Positions 8,154 through 15,276 of a stretch of 64,000 nucleotides of DNA are shown here, piece by piece. This stretch comes from Bacillota bacterium (lineage in GTDB: Bacteria; Bacillota; Ch66; Ch109), in NCBI GenBank assembly GCA_013178275.1, contig JABLWZ010000005.1, forward strand, positions 62,001 to 126,000, given 5' to 3'. The notes below the pieces were generated by a model. The model saw nothing but the letters and a program-made list of their open reading frames with translations, had not been told where the DNA came from and ran no database searches. Positions within the stretch are counted from its first letter, which is position 1. Every line of letters begins with the position of its first letter. Made by a program: the position numbers and the translations under genes.

Positions 8154-8885
8154 ATGAATAAACCGGAGCCCGTAAACGACCGTCTGGAAGCAGCCCTGAA
8201 AAAGGCCGAACAGGTCAACGCGCAGAAAATGGAGCAGCTCCTTTCCACCCGGGCCGGGTCGGGGGACCGCCCCAGGTTCGCCCGGCGGCGGATAGGCATC
8301 ATGGGGGGGACCTTCGATCCCATCCATTACGGCCATCTGGTGGCCGCGAACACCGCCCGCTTCGAGTTCGGTATGGAGGCGGTGATCCTGGTCCCCTCGG
8401 GGAGACCCCCCCACAAGGAGGAGAGGGTCATTTCCGACCCCGAGCACCGGTATCGGATGGCGCTGCTGGCCACCTTCAGCAACCCCCACTTCCTGGTGTC
8501 GCGGTTCGAGATCGACCGGGAAGGCTACTCCTACACCATAGACACCGTCAAGCACTTCAAGGAGATTTTCGGTTCCGAGGTGGCCCTGTTCTTTATCACC
8601 GGGGCCGACGCGGTGCTGGAGATAATGACCTGGAAGAACGTCCACGAACTGGTCACCTACTGTTCCTTTGTGGCTGTCTCCCGGCCCGGGTTCAACCTCA
8701 TGCACCTGAACTCCAACAGCGAGATAGACGAAAAATTGCTGGCCCGAACCCGGCTGCTGGAGATACCGGCGCTGGCCATCTCCTCTACCGACATACGGAA
8801 CCGGGTCGCCCAGAACCGGCCCATCCAGTACCTGCTGCCGGAGAAGGTCGAGGAGTACACCAGGGCATTCGGGGTGTACAAATAA
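8154..8885 (+). CDS. nadD: Nicotinate-nucleotide adenylyltransferase
   Basis: NaMN adenylyltransferase of NAD synthesis. The core begins [19 protein letters not shown] with the nucleotidyltransferase GxxxPxHxGH signature. It ends with the [10 protein letters not shown] motif typical of NadD. From ATG 8154 the protein is 243 residues, longer than usual because of a charged extension of about 44 residues before the core. Two in-frame GTG codons lie 9 and 12 bases upstream. No good ribosome site precedes any of these, so the true start is uncertain. Order nadD-yqeK-rsfS follows, interrupted by the repeat/RRM region. Confidence 0.93.
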   Translation: MNKPEPVNDRLEAALKKAEQVNAQKMEQLLSTRAGSGDRPRFARRRIGIMGGTFDPIHYGHLVAANTARFEFGMEAVILVPSGRPPHKEERVISDPEHRYRMALLATFSNPHFLVSRFEIDREGYSYTIDTVKHFKEIFGSEVALFFITGADAVLEIMTWKNVHELVTYCSFVAVSRPGFNLMHLNSNSEIDEKLLARTRLLEIPALAISSTDIRNRVAQNRPIQYLLPEKVEEYTRAFGVYK

Positions 8886-9100
8886 AATTGGGCATTCCCT
8901 TCTCGTCATATCTTTGCTCCCAAACCTCTCATAACATCCCTGATCATCCAGTATCGGCCTTTTCCCAGTCCACCTTAAAAATCTTTTAAATTTTTAAAAA
9001 AGATACATATTATAAAATCAACACTTAGTCCTTTTTCAGCCGCCCAGCGGTCGATTGGCCGTGTCCTTTCATACAAATTTTTCACATCTGTCCAGTATAA
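8886..9100. other. AT-rich intergenic stretch before the repeats
   Basis: No gene is seen. The stretch includes an inverted repeat ATCTTTT...AAAAGAT (8981-9004) inside an A/T run. A TATAAT at 9096-9101 sits directly before the first repeat copy but lacks a convincing minus-35 box. Confidence 0.5.
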
Positions 9101-9455
9101 TAATTTAAGCTTGAGTGAGCTGAACTCGACCACTGATGAATAATAGAACCAGGACTATAGAAGCGAAAGAGCTGAAACCGAGCGGTAGTCAAAAACTGGG
9201 GATATAATCGGGGAACACCCTCAATTGAGCGACAGAATATTTAATCGAAAAAACAAGCCGCAGTAGTTAAAGAGCTATAAAAAAGCTCGACTAAGCTGGA
9301 CTCGACAACTGGTGGGATAATAGAACAAATGCCGCTAGAAGCGAAGGAGAGCTGAACTGAGCGGTACTGTCAATCACACAGGAGATAATCGAAGCACCCA
9401 TAATTGGAGTGACAAAAAGCTTAATTGGTAAATCAGGAGAACCGCAGTCTGAATT
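9101..9455 (+). repeat. Structured repeat family, two tandem copies (locus A)
   Basis: Two degenerate copies, about 9101-9274 and 9275-9455, of the same element found at 31083-31830 and 57748-58020. Shared landmarks in order are AGCT...AGCTG, ATAATAGAAC, AGAAGCGA, GAGCTGAA, GAGCGGTA, TCA, ATAATCG, TTG(G)AG(C/T)GACA, TTAAT and CCGCAGT. Copies here are about 175-180 nt because they lack a linker of about 45 nt present in the 31-kb array. The second copy ends with TTAATTGGTAAAT and GGAGAA, a variant shared only with the last copy before hemW. Orientation relative to the downstream gene is the same at all three loci. Confidence 0.8.
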
Positions 9456-9550
9456 TAATACCACGAGTGGAAACCGGTATCAAGAATAATTTAAACCCGA
9501 GGGTACATACTAAGCTTATACTGGAAAGCAAATTGTGAGAGGTGAGAGAT

Positions 9551-9808
9551 TTGGTGCGTACTCTATACGTTGGCAACCTGCCCTGGGCTACCAAAGCGGA
9601 AGACCTGATAGCGGCTTTTTCCGCCTACGGCGAGGTGGTGAGCGGCCGGGTGATCTCCGACCGTGAGTCGGGGCGATCCCGTGGTTTCGGTTTCGTTGAG
9701 GTCGGTGACGACGACGCTGAACGGATGATCGAGATCATGAACGGGGCGGAATTTAACGGCCGTGTGTTGACTGTAAATGAGGCCAAGCCAAAACAGGACA
9801 TGGCCTAA
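9551..9808 (+). CDS. RRM-domain RNA-binding protein
   Basis: 85-residue single RNA recognition motif protein. RNP2 is LYVGNL near the N-terminus and RNP1 is RGFGFVEV in the middle, with the aromatic residues that stack on RNA bases. Such stand-alone RRM proteins are common in cyanobacteria and less usual in Firmicutes. The start is TTG 9551 or GTG 9554, both well placed after AGGTGA; the upstream GTG 9542 lies inside that site. It is monocistronic, flanked by two structured repeat copies upstream and a strong terminator downstream. Whether it binds the repeat RNA is open. Confidence 0.92.
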   Translation: MVRTLYVGNLPWATKAEDLIAAFSAYGEVVSGRVISDRESGRSRGFGFVEVGDDDAERMIEIMNGAEFNGRVLTVNEAKPKQDMA

Positions 9809-9845
9809 TGATATAGACATCCATATATTTACAGCACCTATGGAG

Positions 9846-9874
9846 GACCTCCGGCAGACGCCGGAGGTCTTTTT
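9846..9874 (+). terminator. Rho-independent terminator after the RRM gene
   Basis: GACCTCCGGC-agac-GCCGGAGGTC followed by TTTTT; a perfect 10-bp stem. Confidence 0.95.
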
Positions 9875-9991
9875 ATGTAAGTATATATAGGTAATGGGGG
9901 TATATTAATATTGAGGCTTTTTTTACCAGGGATAAAGGATTAAGATTATCCATGAGCAGTTTTTTCAATCCGCGGGTTGGGAGGGTAAGGC

Positions 9992-10564
9992 ATGGACCTG
10001 GACCGGATAAGGAACGAAGCCCGGAAACAGATGTCACCCGCTCGCTGGAGCCACACCCTGGGGGTGGTCGAGGACGCGGTCAGGCTGGCGCGGCTGTGGG
10101 AAGCGGACCCGTACAAGGCTGAGCTGGCCGCTCTGCTGCACGACCTGGTCCGGGACTGGACACCCGAAAGCATCCTGTCCATCGCCGAGGCCGCCGGTAT
10201 CGTCAGCGACCCGGTGGAGCGGATGTACCCCGACCTGCTGCATGGGCCGGTCGCCGCGTTTCTGGCCGCCACCCAGTGGGGGGTCAACGACCGCGAGGTT
10301 ATAGACGCGATAGCCCTGCATACCCTGGGGGCGGAGAAAATGACCACCCTGGCCAAGATTATCTACCTGGCCGATCTGGTCGAGCCGGGCCGCGACTACC
10401 CGGGGGTGGAAAGGCTGCGGGAACTGGTGGAGAAAGACCTGGACCGGGCGATGCTGGCGGGTTTCGACCAGACACTCCGCTACTGCCTGGAGCGGGGGAA
10501 GATGCTGCACCCCCGAACTATAAACGCCCGCAACGCCCTGCTTTGCGGTGCTGACCGGTTGTGA
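9992..10564 (+). CDS. yqeK: YqeK-type HD-domain Ap4A hydrolase
   Basis: 190-residue HD phosphohydrolase. Metal ligands are visible in SHTLGVV, LLHDLVRDW and the downstream H in LLHGPVA. Members of the family from Gram-positive bacteria hydrolyse diadenosine tetraphosphate to ADP. The gene follows nadD and precedes rsfS in conserved order. ATG 9992 is preceded by GGGAGGGTAAGG. Confidence 0.93.
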   Translation: MDLDRIRNEARKQMSPARWSHTLGVVEDAVRLARLWEADPYKAELAALLHDLVRDWTPESILSIAEAAGIVSDPVERMYPDLLHGPVAAFLAATQWGVNDREVIDAIALHTLGAEKMTTLAKIIYLADLVEPGRDYPGVERLRELVEKDLDRAMLAGFDQTLRYCLERGKMLHPRTINARNALLCGADRL

Positions 10565-10609
10565 TAAAATAAATCAAACGGTTATAAAAAGCAAGAAAGG
10601 GAGATGCGA

Positions 10610-10993
10610 TTGCCCGACTCATTACAGATTGCCCAATGGGCGGCCCTGGCCGCTGAGGAGCGCAAGGCACAGGATGTGCTGACCCTGGACCTCCAGGGGG
10701 TCACCCTGATCGCCGACTATTTCGTGATCTGCAGCGGGCGTTCCACGGTTCAGGTAAAGGCCATCGCGGAGAACGTGATCGAATACCTGAAAAAGAAAGA
10801 CATCAAGCCCCTGCACCAGGAAGGGGTCCGCGACGGGTACTGGGTGCTGCTGGATTACGGTTCGGTGGTGGTCCACGTCTTTCGGGAAGAGGAGCGGGGT
10901 TTCTACAGCCTGGAACGCTTGTGGGGCGACGCCCGACAGGTCCAGATGACCCGAGGCGAAGATGGAAGTATAAGTCATGTCCTTGACGGTTGA
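10610..10993 (+). CDS. rsfS: Ribosomal silencing factor RsfS
   Basis: 127-residue RsfS/YbeB (Iojap) protein that binds L14 on the 50S subunit and blocks subunit joining in starvation. Conserved text includes ADYFVICSGRSTVQVKAIAENV and GYWVLLDYGSVVVHVF. TTG 10610 is preferred: AAAGGGAG ends only one base before the in-frame ATG 10604 but six before the TTG. The TGA stop overlaps the minus-35 box of the leuS promoter. Confidence 0.95.
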   Translation: MPDSLQIAQWAALAAEERKAQDVLTLDLQGVTLIADYFVICSGRSTVQVKAIAENVIEYLKKKDIKPLHQEGVRDGYWVLLDYGSVVVHVFREEERGFYSLERLWGDARQVQMTRGEDGSISHVLDG

Positions 10994-11019
10994 CATCAGC
11001 AAGGGTACTCGCTTATAAT
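10990..11019 (+). promoter_or_regulatory. Strong predicted promoter for the leuS leader/tRNA-Ala
   Basis: Perfect TTGACA (10990-10995) and perfect TATAAT (11014-11019) with an 18-base spacer. The minus-35 box overlaps the rsfS stop codon. The start site would be near 11026, just ahead of the T-box. Confidence 0.9.
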
Positions 11020-11039
11020 AAAGCAGTGTCAAAAAGGAA

Positions 11040-11369
11040 GGCATTGAACCGGAGCATTAGGTCCATGAGGTTCTAGCAGAGAGCTGTTGGCCGGTGCAAA
11101 ACAGTGTCCGATGGTCCGAACTCGCCGGTGAGCCGATCTGGTGAAACCCTAGTAACCGGGTCCGGGTGATTCCGTTAAAGATCAGCAAGCAGGAAGCAGG
11201 AAAAAGATGTGGGGCTGTGGCGCAGAGGGAGCGCGCCTCCTTGGCATGGAGGAGGTCACGGGTTCAAGTCCCGTCAGCTCCACCATTAATATTTACTGTT
11301 TCTCAAATGAGGGTGGTACCACGGGATACAACCTCTCGTCCCTTAGGGATGAGAGGTTTTGGTTTTTTA
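11040..11369 (+). promoter_or_regulatory. Leucine T-box leader of leuS, interrupted by a tRNA gene
   Basis: Stem I shows the usual sequence AGAGAGC, GCCGGTGCAAAAC, then GAA followed by the specifier CTC (11121-11123), a leucine codon. A conserved CCGTTA follows at about 11171. The T-box core AGGGTGGTACCACGGG is at 11310-11325. The terminator ACCTCTC...GAGAGGT with a T-rich tail is at 11330-11369. Between CCGTTA and the core sits a full tRNA-Ala gene. Specifier to core is 187 nt against 82 in the glyQ leader here; removing the 75-nt tRNA leaves a normal distance. Uncharged tRNA-Leu should promote read-through into leuS. Confidence 0.9.
11211..11285 (+). tRNA. tRNA-Ala (anticodon GGC), 3' CCA encoded
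   Basis: Complete cloverleaf. The acceptor stem GGGGCTG/CAGCTCC contains the G3:U70 wobble that identifies alanine tRNAs. The D stem is GCGC/GCGC with a short 7-nt loop. The anticodon arm CCTCC-TTGGCAT-GGAGG carries GGC. The T arm is ACGGG-TTCAAGT-CCCGT, followed by A73 and CCA. It lies within the leuS T-box leader, on the same strand and downstream of the same strong promoter, with no separate promoter or terminator seen. Confidence 0.96.
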
Positions 11370-11412
11370 TATTGATGTTGGAGTGAAAACAGAAGCTGGA
11401 AGGGAGACCGAG

Positions 11413-13899
11413 ATGAAAGACCGCTACGTGTTTACGGAGGTTGAGCCCAAGTGGCAGGAGTACTGGGAAAAGGGAGGTTTTTACCAGGTCTGGGAGGACC
11501 CCGCGCGGCCCAAGTACTACTGCCTGGAGATGTTTCCCTACCCGTCGGGGAACCTGCACATGGGCCACGTGCGCAACTACGCCATCGGCGACGTGGTGGC
11601 CCGCTTCAAGACCATGCAGGGGTTTAACGTGCTGCACCCCATGGGGTGGGACGCATTTGGGCTGCCCGCGGAAAACGCCGCGATCAAGAACCGGATCCAC
11701 CCCGCGCAGTGGACCCTGTCCAATATCGAAAACATGCGGCGCCAGCTGAAACAGCTGGGGATAAGCTACGACTGGAGACGGGAGTTGGCCTCCTGCAAAC
11801 CCGACTACTATAAATGGACCGAGTGGCTGTTTTTGAAGCTGTACGAGAACGGGCTGGCCTATAAAAAGGCGGCGGCGGTGAACTGGTGCCCCTCCTGCGC
11901 CACCGTGCTGGCCAACGAGCAGGTGATCGACGGGGCCTGCGAGCGGTGCGAGACCACCGTGGCCAAGAAGAACCTGGAGCAGTGGTTCTTCAAGATAACC
12001 GAGTACGCCGATCGGCTGCTGGACGGACTGGAGCAGCTCCCGGGGTGGCCCGAGAAGGTCAAGACCATGCAGTACAACTGGATCGGGAGGAGTGAGGGGG
12101 CGGAGTTCGCTTTCACGACAGTGGATGGGGGGCACCGGATACCCGTCTACACCACCCGCCAGGACACCGTCTACGGGGTGACCTACCTGGTGCTGGCACC
12201 CGAGCACCCACTGGTGGGCGAGCTGGTCCGGGGAACCGCGTACGAAGCGGCGGTGAACGATTTTATAACTGGTATCCAGCAGATGAGCGAGATCGCCCGC
12301 ACCTCCACCGAGCTGGAGAAGGAGGGGATGTTCATTGGGGCTCACGCCGTCAATCCGATGAACGGCGAACGGGTCCCGATCTGGATCGCCAACTACGTCC
12401 TGATGGAGTATGGCACCGGCGCGGTAATGGGGGTTCCCGCCCACGACCAGCGCGACTTCGAGTTCGCCCGCAAGTACGGCCTGCCGATTCGGGTGGTGAT
12501 CCAGCCGAAGGGCCAGGAACTCGACCCGCCAAGCATGAGCGAGGCCTACGAGGACGAAGGGGTGATGGTCAACTCCGACACCTTCAACGGCCTGGAAAAC
12601 GAGGCGGGTAAAGCCGCTATTGTCAAATACATGGAAGGGAAGGGGATCGGGACCCGGAAGGTAAACTACCGGCTGCGGGACTGGCTGATCTCACGTCAGC
12701 GCTACTGGGGCGCCCCGATTCCGATCGTATACTGCGACCGCTGCGGGATGTCGCCGGTGCCCGAGGCGGACCTCCCGGTGATCCTGCCCACGGACGTAGA
12801 GTTCAGGGGGGGAGGCGACAACCCGCTCAAGGACTCGGCCTCGTTCGTCAACACCACCTGCCCCGGCTGCGGCGGGGCGGCCAGGCGGGAGACCGACACC
12901 ATGGACACCTTTGTCTGCTCCTCCTGGTACTACATGCGGTTCTGCGACTCCCAGAACTCGGAGCGGCCGTTCGACCGTTCGACGATGGACTACTGGATGA
13001 ACGTGGACCAGTACATCGGCGGGGTGGAGCACGCCATCCTGCACTTGATGTACTCCCGGTTCTTCACCATGGTGCTCTATGACCTCGGGCTGATAGGGGT
13101 GCAGGAGCCCTTCCAGAACCTGCTCACCCAGGGGATGGTGCTGAAGGACGGGGCGAAGATGTCCAAGTCCAAGGGCAACGTGGTCAGCCCGGAGGAGATC
13201 GTCACTACCTACGGGGCCGATACCGCCAGGCTGTTCATCCTGTTCGCCTCCCCGCCCGAAAAGGACCTGGAGTGGAGCGACCAGGGGGTGGAGGGCTGCT
13301 TCCGCTTCTTAAACCGGGTCTGGCGGATGGTCGCGAGCTACTCCGATGCGGTCTGGCCGGTGGAGATGGATTCGGGCCTGGGAGAGCTGGGGACCGAGGA
13401 GAAGGAGCTCAGGCGCTGGGTGCACTACGCCTGCCGCAAGGTGACGCAGGACGTCGAGACCCGCTTCAACTTCAACACCGCGATCAGCGCCATCATGGAG
13501 CTGGTCAACGCGCTCTACGCCTACCGCGACAAGGTCCTGGCTTCCGAGCAGAACCTAGCGGTGGTCAAGGAGGCCCTGACCATGCTGGTCAAGCTGCTGG
13601 CCCCGTTCGCTCCCCATATCGCCGAGGAACTCTGGCGGGCGATCGGCAATACCGAGAGCGTCCACAAGGAGAGGTGGTCGCAGTACGATCCCGAGGCGCT
13701 GGTGGAGGAAGAGATAACCATCGTGGTGCAGATCAACGGCAAAGTCCGGGAGAGGGTAGTGGTACCCGCCGGGATAGGGGAAGACGCGCTGAAAGAGATG
13801 GTGCTCGCCGAGCCCCGGGTGCAGGAGCTGATAAAGGGCAAGAACCTGGTCAAGGTGGTGGCGGTGCCCCAAAAACTGGTCAGCCTGGTAGTTAAATAA
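11413..13899 (+). CDS. leuS: Leucyl-tRNA synthetase
   Basis: 828-residue class I synthetase. The HIGH-type motif is [11 protein letters not shown] near the N-terminus, and KMSKS lies near residue 582. The editing CP1 domain lies between, including the T-rich [12 protein letters not shown] and GVPAHDQRD. Four cysteines (CPGC and CDRC) belong to the zinc-binding insertion. ATG 11413 follows AGGGAG; the frame open upstream to 11359 lies in the T-box terminator. Expression should depend on leucine through the T-box. Confidence 0.98.
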   Translation: MKDRYVFTEVEPKWQEYWEKGGFYQVWEDPARPKYYCLEMFPYPSGNLHMGHVRNYAIGDVVARFKTMQGFNVLHPMGWDAFGLPAENAAIKNRIHPAQWTLSNIENMRRQLKQLGISYDWRRELASCKPDYYKWTEWLFLKLYENGLAYKKAAAVNWCPSCATVLANEQVIDGACERCETTVAKKNLEQWFFKITEYADRLLDGLEQLPGWPEKVKTMQYNWIGRSEGAEFAFTTVDGGHRIPVYTTRQDTVYGVTYLVLAPEHPLVGELVRGTAYEAAVNDFITGIQQMSEIARTSTELEKEGMFIGAHAVNPMNGERVPIWIANYVLMEYGTGAVMGVPAHDQRDFEFARKYGLPIRVVIQPKGQELDPPSMSEAYEDEGVMVNSDTFNGLENEAGKAAIVKYMEGKGIGTRKVNYRLRDWLISRQRYWGAPIPIVYCDRCGMSPVPEADLPVILPTDVEFRGGGDNPLKDSASFVNTTCPGCGGAARRETDTMDTFVCSSWYYMRFCDSQNSERPFDRSTMDYWMNVDQYIGGVEHAILHLMYSRFFTMVLYDLGLIGVQEPFQNLLTQGMVLKDGAKMSKSKGNVVSPEEIVTTYGADTARLFILFASPPEKDLEWSDQGVEGCFRFLNRVWRMVASYSDAVWPVEMDSGLGELGTEEKELRRWVHYACRKVTQDVETRFNFNTAISAIMELVNALYAYRDKVLASEQNLAVVKEALTMLVKLLAPFAPHIAEELWRAIGNTESVHKERWSQYDPEALVEEEITIVVQINGKVRERVVVPAGIGEDALKEMVLAEPRVQELIKGKNLVKVVAVPQKLVSLVVK

Positions 13900-13901
13900 A
13901 A

Positions 13902-13936
13902 ACAACTGTGGCGGGGATAACAAGTTGTCTTTTGGG
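13902..13936 (+). terminator. Possible weak terminator after leuS
   Basis: ACAACT and AGTTGT can pair around a 15-nt loop, followed by CTTTT. The stem is short, so efficiency is doubtful. Confidence 0.4.
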
Positions 13937-14016
13937 GTACCATATGCTAGAATAACAGTGGTTTTATGTATTAATCAATAGATAGAGGATACGATACGGA
14001 GGTTGCGCGAGGTACC

Positions 14017-14649
14017 ATGTCCAAGAGTTCGTCGGATGTGGCCCGGTATGAACAGATCGCCCTCGATGTGGCGGGGAAGATCGTACGCCGGGAGTACAAA
14101 GAGGGGGAGAAGCTTTACGGCCGTTCCACCCTCGCGGGTAAGTACAACGTTTCACCGGAGACTGTGCGCCGGGCGGTTGCCCTGCTGCAGAGCATGAACA
14201 TCGTGGAGCCCCAGCCGGGCCGCGGGATAATCATCCACTCCCGCCAGAACGCGGAGGTGTTCCTGCGCGAGTTCGAGGGGCGGCGTCTGCTGGAGGACCT
14301 GCAGGGACGCATCTCCCAGATGATCCAGGAGCGCCGGAAACTCGACCAGATGCTGGAGGAGGAACTGGGCCGGCTGGTCAATTTCGTGTTCAAGAGCAAC
14401 ACCCGCCTCCAGCAGATCGAGGAGATAGAGGTGCCGGAGAACTCGGCGATGGTGGGTATGAGCCTGGAGTCGATCAGGTTCCGCTCGGTCACCGGAGCCA
14501 CCGTCCTGGCCCTGGCGAGGGACGGGGAGGATATCTACTCGCCCGATGGGACGATGGCGCTTCGGGCGGGGGATCTGCTGCTGCTGGTGGGGCCGCCGGA
14601 GGCCAAGGAAAAGGTGCGGAGGCTGGTCAGCGGACAGCTCCCGGTCTAA
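14017..14649 (+). CDS. GntR-type regulator with C-terminal RCK_C (TrkA_C) domain
   Basis: 210-residue regulator. Residues about 8-75 form a winged helix of the GntR family (GRSTLAGKYNVSPETVRRAVALL). A coiled-coil-like stretch rich in E, R and L lies at about 85-130. An RCK_C domain covers about 135-208 (IEVPENSAMVGMSLESIRFR, GDLLLLVGPPEA). This is the architecture of BusR, a c-di-AMP-responsive repressor of osmolyte transport. RCK_C domains bind c-di-AMP in several potassium systems. No transporter gene lies in this window, so the target is unknown. It sits between leuS and comEA. Confidence 0.85.
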   Translation: MSKSSSDVARYEQIALDVAGKIVRREYKEGEKLYGRSTLAGKYNVSPETVRRAVALLQSMNIVEPQPGRGIIIHSRQNAEVFLREFEGRRLLEDLQGRISQMIQERRKLDQMLEEELGRLVNFVFKSNTRLQQIEEIEVPENSAMVGMSLESIRFRSVTGATVLALARDGEDIYSPDGTMALRAGDLLLLVGPPEAKEKVRRLVSGQLPV

Positions 14650-14667
14650 CCCGCCGCATAGGGGCTT

Positions 14668-15264
14668 ATGATTCATCTGGAACGTCGATACCGAATACTG
14701 TTGGCCGGAATTTTAGGAATCGTACTTTTTGCCGGGGGTATTGTTTACGCCCGGCATTATCTTTCCCCGCCCCCTCCCCTGTCGGTGAACCCCGGCCCGG
14801 AGGCGGGTACCGTCGTCAAGGTGCACGTGGCGGGGGCGGTGGATCGGCCGGGGCTGTACGAGTTTCCCGCCGGCTCCAGGGTGATGGATGCGGTGGAGAA
14901 GGCGTCGCCCGCTCCCGACGCGGACATCAACCGGTTAAACCTGGCCGCGGTGCTGAACGACGGGCAGAAGGTGCAGGTCCCCCAAAAGGGCGAGGTGACC
15001 GGCCCGGCCGTTGGCGATGGCTCCAACCAGGGGGACGGGAATAGAAACGGGACCAGCGTAAGCGCCAACGGCCTAGTGAACCTGAACACCGCATCGCTGG
15101 CGGAGCTGGACCGGCTGCCGGGGATAGGGCCGACGCTGGCGCAGCGTATAATCGACTACCGCCAGCAGAAAGGCGGTTTCCGCCGGATTGAGGACGTTAA
15201 GAACGTCTCCGGGATAGGGGACAAGCTGTTCCTGCAGATAAAGGACCTGATAACCGTGGATTAA
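14668..15264 (+). CDS. comEA: ComEA-type DNA-binding competence protein
   Basis: 198-residue membrane-anchored protein. One N-terminal transmembrane segment (about residues 8-28) is followed by a proline-rich linker and a SLBB domain (VHVAGAVDRPGLYEFPAG). A Gly/Asn-rich spacer leads to a C-terminal helix-hairpin-helix pair (NLNTASLAELDRLPGIGPTLA) that binds double-stranded DNA. ComEA delivers DNA to the ComEC channel, encoded immediately downstream. Confidence 0.95.
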   Translation: MIHLERRYRILLAGILGIVLFAGGIVYARHYLSPPPPLSVNPGPEAGTVVKVHVAGAVDRPGLYEFPAGSRVMDAVEKASPAPDADINRLNLAAVLNDGQKVQVPQKGEVTGPAVGDGSNQGDGNRNGTSVSANGLVNLNTASLAELDRLPGIGPTLAQRIIDYRQQKGGFRRIEDVKNVSGIGDKLFLQIKDLITVD

Positions 15265-15276
15265 GGGGTGCCGGAA

